From NCBI GenBank assembly GCA_905160935.1, contig CAJHZI010000646.1, forward strand, positions 848,934 to 912,933: 64,000 nucleotides of DNA. Reading direction: 5' to 3'. The position numbers were made by a program, and so were the translations under genes. Positions 1 through 11,246 of this stretch are shown piece after piece. The stretch is from Enchytraeus crypticus. Lineage: Eukaryota > Annelida > Clitellata > Enchytraeida > Enchytraeidae. Positions within the stretch are counted from its first letter, which is position 1. Every line of letters begins with the position of its first letter. The notes under the pieces were generated by a model, which worked only from the letters and a program-made list of their open reading frames with translations, made no database searches and was not told the origin of the DNA.

Positions 1-900
1 GCTTAGATATGTGATAGAAACTAGATACTTGTGTTCAATAAAGTAAAGGAGTCTTGATGTTATGCAATTAAATAAAAATCGGAGCGTTGCAACATCGTAG
101 ACGCAATGCTGCGATGTACTTTATATTCTAAAGTCTATTTCCTATGTTTGTCATTTCTACCTACTTCGTAATTCCTCTAATGCCTACAGCCAGAACACGC
201 GGGTCTTCATCTCCTTATACTGGCTATATCAAGAAGTCAGTTGAGAAACCAGCTCAGTCAACAAATGATGGATATACCCATGGGCCGTGTGGTTTTTTCC
301 AAGCATAGGAACCTGCTGCCAATTGGCACTATCAATGGCAAAGATATGATTAACCATGGAAAGGATATATGTGCACGTATATTAGCCTTGCCAGGAACCA
401 GTAAAGCAGTTTCGAAGACTGGTCATCGGACATGACACTACTATAGAAATTGTCGGAGGCTAAATTAACACAGTCTAAATCCTTTAGACTTTGTTACTAA
501 ATTAATATTCAAGCGTTATATTTTACCTTAATTTTAATTTTTATCTCGAAAAGTGGCGATTTGACTACTAGCTTGTTAACGAGCCCTGCATCTACCTAAC
601 CAATTTAAAATCTTTAAGTTTTAAGTTTTAACGTTTTGAGAGTTTAACGTTTTTGCTCTGCCCCAAAATGAACTACTGACAGTATCTTTTGTATTATAAA
701 ACTTTAATTTCAAGTCGCGCTGTAAAGAAGCATCATATATAATGTACATTTTTGTTGCCCGCGGTTTTATTTTAGAAAAAAGCAGAGGTCATGGACTAAA
801 TTAGAATTGGCGAATGATGATAAAGTGAATTTTAATTGGGGCCCATCTGCAACATAAAAAAATTATCTCTGAGAACTCTGAAATTAATTAATTAATAATT
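1..900. other. No gene recognised; AT-rich flank
   Basis: A 64-codon open frame at 241-435 (TTG start, with MGRVVFSKHRNLLPIGTING) has no features I recognise and no flanking splice sites I trust. Confidence 0.4.
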
Positions 901-922
901 ATAAATTTATTAGAAAATAATT

Positions 923-1020
923 ACCGCGGATCAGTATGTGCGGGGTTCCAATCCTGGGCTCACCCGTCACTCACATCGCTTTTTTGAGTGAGGAAACTGA
1001 CGTTAACATTAGCTTTTTTA
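923..1020 (+). repeat. tRNA-derived SINE (family S), 5' truncated
   Basis: It contains the B-box-like 'ggggttccaatcctgggctc', the 'cactcacatcgctttttt' segment and the 'gaggaaactgacgttaac' tail shared by the family S copies. Confidence 0.6.
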
Positions 1021-1399
1021 AAATTCCATTGAACAAATACAACACCTATAATAAGTTAAGGTCTGGTCAACTGAATTTCCATCAATTAAGATAATGTTTA
1101 CTATAGAGAGATAATTTACTATAGAGTTCACTGTTGAATGCAAAAATTCTAGTTTACTTACAGTTAAAGATAACATTTTAATCATGAATAAATATTAAGG
1201 GACAAAGCCCTTAACGCCCTCTTAGGGGTGTTTCTAAAGTGTCGGCCATTACGGCTCTCCGCATGAAATCGGTTGATTGCATGTCTGTGGGCGCCTAGCG
1301 ACGAGCAGATGAATTAGCAAAACTGAAATGGCGACAACACCGTCCTACATGTAATCGTAAGTGTTGTGGCTCGAGCGATGCACCCTAAGTATGGGGCCT

Positions 1400-1770
1400 G
1401 CGTGGTGGACCCTGAATAGTTGGGTTGAGTGGTGGAATCTGGGTGGAGTCTGGGTGAAGACTGGGTGGAGCCTGGGTGGTGCCTGGGTGAAGCCTGGGTG
1501 GAGCCTGGATGAAGCCTGGATGGAGTCTGGGTGAAGACTGGGTGGAGCCTGGGTGGTGCCTGGGTGAAGTCTGGGTGGAGCCTGGGTGGAGCCGGGGTGA
1601 CGGGTTCAAAATGTTTAAACCTCAGAAGAGGGGCCAGAATGGTAGACACTGAGCAGTACGTCCTTAGTCCTGGGCCTGAGTGATGGGCCTGAGTGTTATA
1701 CCTGAGTGTTGGGCCTGAGTGTTGGGCCTGAGTATTAGACCTGAGTGTTGGGCCTGAGTGTTGGGCATTA
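1400..1770. repeat. Two adjacent GC-richer minisatellites
   Basis: 1435-1610 repeats 'ctgggtggagcctgggtg'-type units. 1670-1770 repeats 'gggcctgagtgtt'. Open frames across them are repeat artefacts. Confidence 0.7.
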
Positions 1771-2548
1771 CTGTTGAGGGTATGAGGACGTTTTTGAAAG
1801 CTACGCAAATTTTTATTCTCTATAATCACATTTTACAGCACGATATTTAACATCAGCTACAATAAAGTATTTCATTTTAAGTTGTCTTCATACCATTTTA
1901 ATCAGCGAAACAAAAAATAAATTAACTGCAGGCACGAGTCATTGATTTCTGATGCATTTTCACTCAATGAATAAGAAGCAAATTTATTAAAGGATAAATT
2001 ACCTAAGTATATAATTGCAAAAGGCAAGAGAGACCATTCGAAGAGAAAATAATTTCATAAGAAACCCCAAGGAAATGCGCATTGATGCAGATTACACTCA
2101 TGTGAAACGTGAATGCGTAGAAAGGGGAACATTCTGACACTTGAAGTACTCAAATGTGGCTGCGTATATGAATGTAGAAGTTTACGTAGACTGATCAAAT
2201 TAAAATCGGCAAACTAATGTTACAATATTTGCAGATCTGCAACCGAAAAATATAGACTTGTGACGAAATATAGGTTTTATGAAGATAGATAGGCCTAAAA
2301 GTGAAAATTTTTGGCTTAATTAAGAAATATAAAAGAGATTGGCTGGGAAATAATTGCGGGACACTGAAATGGGGGATGCTTAAATACAACTTCGAAAATT
2401 AGAGTGGCCCATACGTGTCCATTTTTCAAAACTTCACTTAAATAATTACCTAAAAATAAATTAGAAGTTCTTCATAACGTCTTCCGTAATGAGTACTGTC
2501 TTGTGCATTGCTTGGAATATACAATAACTACAATGAGCGATAAATAAG

Positions 2549-2582
2549 CTCATGTTAACATCAGTTTCCTCACTCGAAAGAG
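2549..2582 (-). repeat. Family S SINE tail fragment
   Basis: Only the 'gttaacatcagtttcctcac' end is left. Confidence 0.4.
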
Positions 2583-2589
2583 AGAAACA

Positions 2590-2613
2590 GAGTGAGAGAG
2601 ATAAGAAATAGAT

Positions 2614-2648
<35 letters not shown>

Positions 2649-2705
2649 GAAAGAAATATAGAGAGGCTACAGGAGAGAGAAAACGATAAGAGAGAGAGAG
2701 AAATG
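2590..2705. repeat. (GA)n microsatellite
   Basis: An imperfect GA tract with a pure core near 2615-2645. Confidence 0.75.
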
Positions 2706-3194
2706 GATGAATGTTCGGAGAACATCTGTTGAGACTGATGTGAAACTATAAAGTCCAATAGAGCAGACATTGCTCTGGTGCTATCGTTAGATGACAGCGT
2801 AGATTGGGTGTATCTGATGTAGGAGCTTACATGTTCTTCTCAAGAAGTGAATGTTAGCTTATATTGAGTTGAATTTTCTCTAGAGCAACGGGGATTTAAG
2901 AAAAGTCCTGAGTTTAACTCTAGCCAAATTCTTATTGTTTGAATGTGGTTTAGTAAATTAAAAGTATTTAAAACGAAGCATTACGGAGATACAGGAATTT
3001 TGGGCAACGATGTAATAAAATTAGATTAAGTAATAGTAGTTTAGCGTAATCATGCGGGTATTAATTAAGTAGTAGTTAGCGGCATTAAAATAGTTTAATT
3101 ATTTATCACATTTGCTACTTTTATATCTTTATATACATTTGTTTTTTAAAGTATCGCAAATTTTTTGAAGATTATTTAATATTATAGCGGGCCC

Positions 3195-3310
3195 CAAATG
3201 AAGGAAGAAGTCTGGAAGAGAGTTGGTACAGATAGACGGTTGATAAATGCTGTAAGAAATATGAAGGAAAATTAAATATGACACATTCTAAGGGGGAGAT
3301 GGATTAATTA
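3195..3310 (+). mobile_element. Non-LTR retrotransposon tail fragment
   Basis: The plus strand carries the NEEVLERVG-like and 'gacacattctaagg' segments of the same retroposon tail. It is short and degenerate. Confidence 0.5.
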
Positions 3311-6300
3311 GATCAAGACTGTTCCTTTTAGAACAAAAGTAATTAGATCAATTGTTCCTATAAGAACACGAATAATTAGATCAAGTGTTCTTATCGTAAC
3401 ACGTGTAATTAAGAAGTAGTTAATGCAGCTTTAGAAGGGTTCGTGATAAAAGTGTAACATAGGGGCCCAATAAGTGATTCCTGAAATTAAGCATCAACTG
3501 TTAATTGAGTATATATATAATTATATGTGCAGACTTACATGTAAAGCATTTGTGCACATGTTAAATACCACGTAGGCCTAATATCAGATACTTTATATCT
3601 ACATAATCACGTTTTATAAACTAAATTGATTAAGTATAATTCATTTTTTGACTAAACTTTCAGGTGCATTTACACAGCTGAAGCATTGAATGCGTTAGAT
3701 TATAGTTTGACATTTCTAATTAAAATACCTTAATACCTATCTTAATGTATGGAAATAGTAGATATGCCAGAGACATCTAGCGGAATAAAACTTTGGACCA
3801 GCTCACTGATAGCTCTTATATTTGTTCGTAAGTATCCATGATTTCTCTTAACTTAACCTACTCGTATAAAATAAAATAAGCAGGATTACTCAACTTTACT
3901 TTGTTGGTACACATTTAGACCTGGGTTGACTCATGGTTAGGTTCAAAAAGAGTATTTTGGTTATATCAGCGTTAAACAAGAATGATAAAAACATACGTGT
4001 ATCCTTATAGCTAGCGATGAAGAAAAAGTGAGATGAAGAATACCACCATGAAAGAGCCTAATCTCCGGCAGTAGTTAAAATACATAGCAAAATGTAGCAA
4101 ATAATGGGGGAAAATGAATGCTTAAATATAAATATAAACTATAGAATACTAAAGAACGAGAGCTACATAAACTCTTCTTTATAATAAGGCGATAACAACA
4201 AAATGTCACGCCAATAACCAGTAATAGGAATACCGGCATGTAACATACCTGTATTCCTATAATGGGAATTTTTTTATATGACCCTATTCATATTCTTAAA
4301 TCTATATATATATATAACTTCTCCATTTAGATATATTAACAGAAAATTTCCCCCTCTTTGGCAGAATTGGCTGCTGGTCTTTTATTTATTTATTTAAAAT
4401 TTCGATTTGCATAGCAAACATACAATGTAATGTAAATTTCATGAACATTGGCCAGCTCGTCACGATATTATTGTTAAAACAGTATTTGTACTCAAGTACA
4501 AAATCATAGTGAAATTTAAAATCTATTTTTTGTAAATATAGACCTCAGGTAACAGTGTAAATACATTAATGTCTTTTATCTTGTTTATACAAAGATTACA
4601 AACTTGTCGAACAGTTCCTGACATTTTTACAAAATTTTATTAAAGGCTAAAGTCAAGCTAAATGCCATTTTCTTGCTCGATAGCATATCGGTAATGCTTA
4701 GAGCAATGGATTTTAACCCTGCACCTACCGATCCTCTGTGAAATAAATTTCCAACAAGCTACCGGCTCAGCCCCTAAAACAAACAATATTATTGGCCTAA
4801 TTATTAACTAAATCTCACCAAATAAAGTGCATTTGTCAATTTAGACAAATACTAAGTGCTGCTACTAATGCCATATCACTCACGGTCAAAGCGAATCTCA
4901 AGGCTAGGGATGTCAATCCCCCGCCTCAGACCACGATCGAGACGTTATGACAAAAGCCAAGGGCAAGGTCAAGGCCAAGACCAAGAGCATATAGGTTTCA
5001 GATCCTTGTTGATACTGGGTAATGATTCAAAATTCAAGTTTTAAAACTATCATAAAAACATCATTAAATCTTGAATCATTGCTATTAAATAAAATGGATT
5101 AGATTTAAAATTAGGAAATCTATAAATTTACATTTAATGTATGATATTACATGAAATATAATCATTCTTTACATATACTAAATACTAAATAGTAATCTTG
5201 GATCAGGTTTTGCACACAAGTTTCATAATAATTAGGAAATATTATCTCTTTCAATCAATAAATCAATCAATTTAATCATTTACTTACTCAATCAATTCGT
5301 CAATTAAGCAAACAATCAACCAATCAGTTCATAGTTTAGGAGACGAACCAGTTCCTTCATCTCAAGCGATGTCAGAGGAGAAATTTCTGGAGCTGATGTT
5401 TAAGTACAAAAACAAATATTTCTAAAAGTCAACCATTAAATTGACCAATGATTAGAATACTTTCCGGATTGTAAATTAATATTTTTAGAATTTTAATTAA
5501 ATTATTGCAAATTACTTCCGACTTTTGTCAACTTTCGTCAGCAAACGGCTGACGAATTGCTAGAAATGCTTAAAACATCAGAGGTTTAGTGAAGATTAGG
5601 CTCGTTAGACTGGAAGTTAGCTTTACTTCAGGTAACTTTATCCCTTAAACTATTAAACAGAAACAACCGAAGTGCTACGGCGGTTAATGATGACATTGAA
5701 CATTATGGAATCAAATCCAAACCAACGAATCAAAACGAGGTCTTACAATCGATGCAAATTCAATGTATGAGAAATTATTGCAAAGAAAAATAACGAAAGA
5801 AGGTCCAACTGTTTATGGAACTGTTCGTTAAAGATAAAGTTAATCAGAAATTTTTTTTAAAGAAATAAGTGAAATAATTACAACGAATTATCATTTCTCT
5901 TCTTTTAATTTATTGAATCCTAATATTACCCTATAGCCTAAGTGATTACAAAGATTTTACTAATATAATTTTGGTTATGACCATAGCCTTGATTCAGGCA
6001 AAGGGCAAGACTAGAATGCACGGCCTAGACCAAAGCCAATGCCAAAACTATCACACCAAGGCAGTAATCTTAAGATCGGGTCAAGGCCAAGGTTAAGGCT
6101 TAACATCTCTCTAAATTTTCAGTTAACTTTGTTTCCAGGAATATGCGATTACTGTCTAGTCTTTAGTTTATATGGCTAACAAGTGTGACTGCAATGCCTC
6201 CTACTTCAAAGGAATGCTGGAAGAAAATACCAAGATAGACTGAAAGAAACGTTTCGACATGGCGCTCATTCTCATTTCAAATCATCGAGAACTTCTTTGC

Positions 6301-7139
6301 GCCCAGCGTCACGTGGTAACTTCATTGCGTCATTATCAACACATCAACAGTAGTTTACTAGATGGAAGCGGAACAAGACTGGTGAAATAGTCGTGATGTA
6401 ATTGAGTACATAAAGCACAAAAAGCACTGCCATGACTTTGGTGAAATATTGGTGATTATATAAAATAGAGCTATACCTGATGCTTTCATAATGATACTCC
6501 GTGCTCTACGGGAATATGACTGCAATTGAATATCCTATAGGATTTTATATCATGTGAATCTATTCAATTAGTCACGTGACATTGAAGGTCTGATAATATA
6601 GGACTAACCCCGGTGCAGTAAACGCTACCCACAAGGCGCCACATTGAGATGGACCGAGCGAAAAGTTTTTAATTTAGATATTACCAATATATCACTATTG
6701 TTAAGCATCTTCTCTGCTGAAATTATTTTAAAAATCAGCAAAATTTGCAAAAATTAAATTCTCTTCATTCTAATTTTATTTTCATAACTACCACAGTACA
6801 ATACATATTCCATCTAAGGATCTTAGTTGGGATTCATGTGAAAAATCATGTGAAAAAAACAAATACTACAATCTCCACTTACACTTGCATGCGTGATATA
6901 CAAACAGAAGTGTCAGTTGATGATTTTAAATAATCTCTTTGTACAATTCTAGAAGTGTGCTATTATGGTGAAAATTTTAATGTAAATGCTAGTGTTACGA
7001 TAACATAAAGATATATACAAATAAATATGCTTTAAAATAATAACAATAAACACATTTGGTCTCTTGCTGGATATATTCTGTCATATTCACTATCACAACT
7101 CTGAGACTCAATACTGAAGAAAGTCAACAGGGCAACATT
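3311..7139. other. No gene recognised; AT-rich, one degraded repeat
   Basis: Apart from the family D relative at 5665 and AAGGYC-type hexamer clusters at 4925-5000 and 5990-6100, nothing stands out. Open frames are short and lack coding character. Confidence 0.4.
5665..5790 (+). repeat. Family D relative (degraded)
   Basis: 'accgaagtgctacggcggtt' and 'caaatccaaaccaacgaatc' parallel 11640-11760. Confidence 0.35.
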
Positions 7140-7159
7140 TCGCACTACACGTAATAATA

Positions 7160-7850
7160 ATAATAATAATAAGTATATTTGTAAAGCGCCGCTCTATGCT
7201 AAATGTCACAGTAGCGCAGAATTGACGGTGAAGGTCAAGTAGCCTGATGGTATAATGCCACAATCAGTGTAACGACTAGAACTCTGCAAACTGGAGAGTT
7301 ATATTTAGACCAATTGGTCTAAAACACAGAAATCATCATTACCCTACTACAAGTCTCTTCAGTATCATATCTGCTTCAGTAGCGTCTTATGAACACTTGC
7401 AGTTGTTGGTAAGTTCAATTTTCAATTTTCCCAAAGCTACTCGGGGAAATGGCGTACATAGACGTAATAAAAAAGCACTCGGGCCTTCTGCATGCCATTA
7501 GAAATAAAAATTTATATTTTTATCGATTACAATAGAGTTACAACAAAATGATAATTGTTACTGTGCTAAAATTACTGTACTGCCCGAGTGGATTCGGGAA
7601 AATTGAGAATTGAACCTACCGGCAACTGCACGTGTTCATAAGAGGCGGCTGACTCAGATATGACCATGAAGAGACTTCTAGCCGTGCGGTGATTATTTCT
7701 GTGTTTTAGACCAATTAGTCGAACTCCAGATTTGAAGATTTCTAGTCGCTACATCGATTGTGGCATTGTAACACAAGGCTACTTTGACTTAACTGTTCAT
7801 TCAGCGCTACATTGGTATTTGGCAGAGAGCGGCTCTTTACAAATATATTT
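7160..7850. mobile_element. Foldback element with long imperfect inverted repeats
   Basis: The left arm (7160-7490) and right arm (7560-7850) are reverse complements with scattered mismatches. Left 'atatttgtaaagcgccgctc' mirrors the right end 'gagcggctctttacaaatat', and 'cacttgcagttgttgg' mirrors 'ccggcaactgcacgtg'. The spacer is about 70 bp. No transposase is seen, so this is likely a non-autonomous foldback or MITE-type element. It lies next to an (AAT)n tract. Confidence 0.65.
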
Positions 7851-7974
7851 ATTGATTGATTGATTTATAGTAGACCATGCGTAAGCATTTACACATAGGA
7901 CTTGCCATCTTACTGAACATTAAGAATATGGATGTATAATCAAGGCCCTTTATATGTGCCGATAAATGTCGCGG

Positions 7975-8175
7975 ACGGAAGAATGCTGCCTGGAAAAAAC
8001 TAGCTGGAAAATATAGCCTGTAAGAATGCTGCCTTGAAAGAATCCTGCCTGAAAAAATGCTGCATGTAAAAATGCTGCCTTTAGAAAATCCTGCTTGGAA
8101 GAATGCTGCCTGGAAGAATGCTGCCTGGAAGAATGCTGCCCGGAAGAATGCTGCCTGGAAGAATGCTGCCTGAAA
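7975..8175. repeat. 15-bp minisatellite
   Basis: The unit 'gaatgctgcctggaa' is repeated, most regularly at 8098-8172. The apparent Glu-Cys-rich peptide comes from the repeat. Confidence 0.7.
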
Positions 8176-8424
8176 ATTGACACGAAATTCTCTTCAGCTC
8201 TAGTGAGCGAGCTAAACCTAAACATGGCTGCGATAATCACAAGCGTTATTGATCGGACATTTACGCTGAGAGAGCGACAAGAATGACGAGGGAGTGAGAG
8301 AGAATTAGTAGGGCGTGGAGACAACGAGACATCTCAGGAAGCTCTAATAGACAGACAGCATGGAGGCACGAGAGTCTCACTTCACTACACATCACTGGCT
8401 CACTAAGTGCATTTCACATCCTCC

Positions 8425-8575
8425 TCTTTTCAATAAATACTATTCGACGCGGAGTCTTTTTGTTAACTACTATTCGGTGTCTTCTCTTTTCATTGTACAC
8501 TATTCGGGTTGACTCCTCTTTTCATTAAGCATATTAGGTGTCGCCTATTTGTCCTTTGGCACTGGGTGCTACCTC
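8425..8575. repeat. Degenerate tandem repeat, period about 40 bp
   Basis: The unit is roughly 'actattcgg ... ctcctcttttcatt', seen about four times. Confidence 0.5.
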
Positions 8576-10164
8576 TTAATTTTCTTAATTAAACACTAAT
8601 TGCTTTCCTTTCTATTTTTCCGAAACGAAAAGTTGATAATCTTTTCGCTAGCTGTTAGACCTAACATTCATTTTTATTAAAATTTCCCCTTTTTCTGCAT
8701 TATTAAAATATCACCCTTTTAACACTTTGTTAAAATTGCCGCGATCAATATTCCACTCTTTCTTTCTTCCTTTTGGTTAATGTGATATCGTACTATATAA
8801 TTTAAAAGTAACAATTTTATGTTAGATCTGACGCTTTAATGAACACAAAACCCGTAATGTACACTGCATAGAGGCCTACGTTATTCGTTACGTATCGTTC
8901 ATTCACATGTAAATTGCAGTTTTAAACACTTTTCCCAACTTCATACATTATTCTAGAAATACATGTATCTTCGGATTAGTTGCAAATTGCTTTGTCAAAT
9001 TTTAAGCTACATATAAACCTCTATGGTGGTTAAATAGTGATTAAATTGTAAAAATTGCAACACCTATTAACACGTCAACATTTATTGACCAAAGTGATTA
9101 TATACGAAGGCATTTCTGTACGAAAATACATGACTAAGAAAGCAGATATGAAAATACAGTGAAACGGATTTAGGAAAGCTTACAGTTCGTGACTGGCACC
9201 AAGTGATGGATGACAGTCAATCTACGATCATATAGGAATAGAGACTGTGAGCCGTCAATCCATCTTTGTTTATTAGCTAAATGTGAAGCATTGTGAAACT
9301 GTGGCGATATAACCGGAACCAATCATAAGGGGAGCATTTCTGTCAAAGGGTTGCTTTATCTGTTTCTGGCAAACTTTACCCATAATTATAAATTAAAGGT
9401 AAAATCTAATAAAACTTTAATTTATCCTGTTGTGTCCGAAACACTGAAGTATCCGATAACTATACTTGTAATACAAGTATCAAGTATTTTTGTGGTGTGT
9501 CTTTTCGTCTGTATCTGACTTAATACCCTCTATGTTGTGATGAATTGATTAAATTAAATAAGAGGCGACTAACCAATAACCCGGAAAGACAACGGGAAAC
9601 CCCCTCAGAAACCATATTGTGCCAAGCTATAGGCTGAATAGACCTAAATTATGAAAGGCATTGCCTTTTTGAAGGGATTAATTTGTTCATCTATGGATTA
9701 TAAAAGATTGTAAAAGCAGACTCGGACTATGAAAACTTGTATGCAGACTACTTTGAATCTGCCACTTGTGAGAACAATAGACCGATAATTTTATTTTTTG
9801 GGAGCACTTGGCTCTACTACCATCATTACCTCCACCGCTTTAAGTGACTTCCTGAGAACAGAAAATCTTTAGTTAAATGTTCTCATAACGGTTTTTGATA
9901 TCGCTACATCAATCTTGTGTTTAATTTCATTTTATACCCATGTGCGGGTTGGATAGCAAAGTTAATGACACACCTGAATACTATCAGAATATTAGGGCCT
10001 ATAGGTTAGAATCTTTGCTGAACCGTCAATTTCACTTTTCCCTATGGTACAGAAACAAACGTAAAATATTTACCTAAGACTGATTTAGTGTATTTTATAA
10101 TTCCACATAATAGCTCTATAAAGGCTTTACTAAAACTTTTATATTTGGCTGAAGATAGGTTGTA
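8576..10164. other. No gene recognised upstream of gene A
   Basis: AT-rich sequence. A 'aagaggcgactaaccaataa' block at 9560 resembles parts of family B. The missing 5' exon of gene A could lie here but I could not identify it. Confidence 0.35.
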
Positions 10165-10280
10165 CATATATAATACACATATAATATATACAATATATAT
10201 ATACATAATATATATATATATATATATATAGATAGATAGATAGATAGATAGATAATACGTACATATATACATGTACGTAA

Positions 10281-10340
<60 letters not shown>

Positions 10341-10345
10341 CGTAT
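10165..10345. repeat. (AT)n/(GATA)n microsatellite
   Basis: TA runs with an internal GATA block at about 10231-10254. Confidence 0.8.
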
Positions 10346-10499
10346 ACATATAATAGGCCTACGTATATATCTACTTGGCTATCCAATGTAGGTTCACTGA
10401 AATGGAACAACAGAAACATCTCTGCTCGAACTTCTTGTCTTTGATATTTCGTTTGATTATGCTACTGTTCATTCACTATGTTGAGGTGAAAATTTTTCG

Positions 10500-10660
10500 A
10501 TTCATTGTAGAAAATGTTATTTTCTTCTGGAGCCTAGGCACTAACCAACTGAATGCTCTTTTAATGACGTTGGTTTGGATCGTAGTGATATTTCGCCTTC
10601 TACAACACGTACAGTCTACGGTTGGGCTATTCTTCAATCCGGACACTACACGGGTAAGAC
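10500..10660 (-). repeat. Family B dispersed repeat
   Basis: It carries 'ggagcctaggcactaacc' and 'cggacactacacgggt', the reverse of the family-B blocks 'gtgagcgcctaggctcc' and 'tgtgtccgggt'. It lies just before the first gene A exon. Confidence 0.5.
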
Positions 10661-10722
10661 CCAATTTATTAACTTTTCTTAAAATTTCATACTTTATTAC
10701 TATAGTATCTGATCAATTGTAG

Positions 10723-11050
10723 ATAATGTTCTGGCAGCTGGCCAACAAATCACTTCATCAAAGGGTACGTGCACTTTTCCATCCTATCTATTCCGTCCTC
10801 TTCCATCCGGATCTGAACGATACTGGATCACTGAATCCAAATACCTGACCACAGACTCCACTCCTGAGTCCTACGTCCAGATCCATGTCCTGGAGAACGA
10901 AATGATTGCTCGGATTAGATTCAAGGTGGCGTGTCATCCATTCGAAGTGGAAGAGCATGGAACCTGCTACCAGACAGAGGTCGTGTTCAAGGACTCGTGT
11001 TTGGAAAGAGTAACTGCAGAAAAATACAGGATTCTTCATTCCATGGGAAG
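10723..11050 (+). CDS. Gene A exon 1 (of those found): CTFP-type cysteine module
   Basis: The frame is open from just after a TGA at 10710. The chosen acceptor is the TAG ending at 10722 (phase 1 entry) and the donor is GTATAA at 11051 (phase 2 exit), which are the same phases as the second-module exon at 24975. The product has a CTFPSYLF block, then SERYWI, FKVACH, GTCYQTEVVF and KDSCL, so its cysteines are regularly spaced. GC content and codon use are clearly higher than in the AT-rich flanks. The homology to the CRFP exon is an inference from the CxFP motif and phase, not a proven alignment. Confidence 0.5.
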
Positions 11051-11094
11051 GTATAAAGTTTACTACATAGACCTCTCTTTTTATTAATATATAT

Positions 11095-11144
<50 letters not shown>

Positions 11145-11195
11145 TATATATATATAATATATATATATATTATATATGTTATATATATATATACC

Positions 11196-11246
<51 letters not shown>

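Noticed and set aside
923-1020. Functional tRNA genes at the B-box-like sequences
   Set aside because: No complete cloverleaf or anticodon arm could be drawn, and the many diverged copies indicate SINEs.
1314-1829. 171-codon His/Pro/Ser-rich minus-strand frame
   Set aside because: It spans two minisatellites and has overlapping frames of the same style. There are no splice sites or domains.
7950-8324. Frames rich in Glu-Cys or Ser-Gln-His
   Set aside because: They come from the 15-bp minisatellite, where a period divisible by three keeps any frame open.
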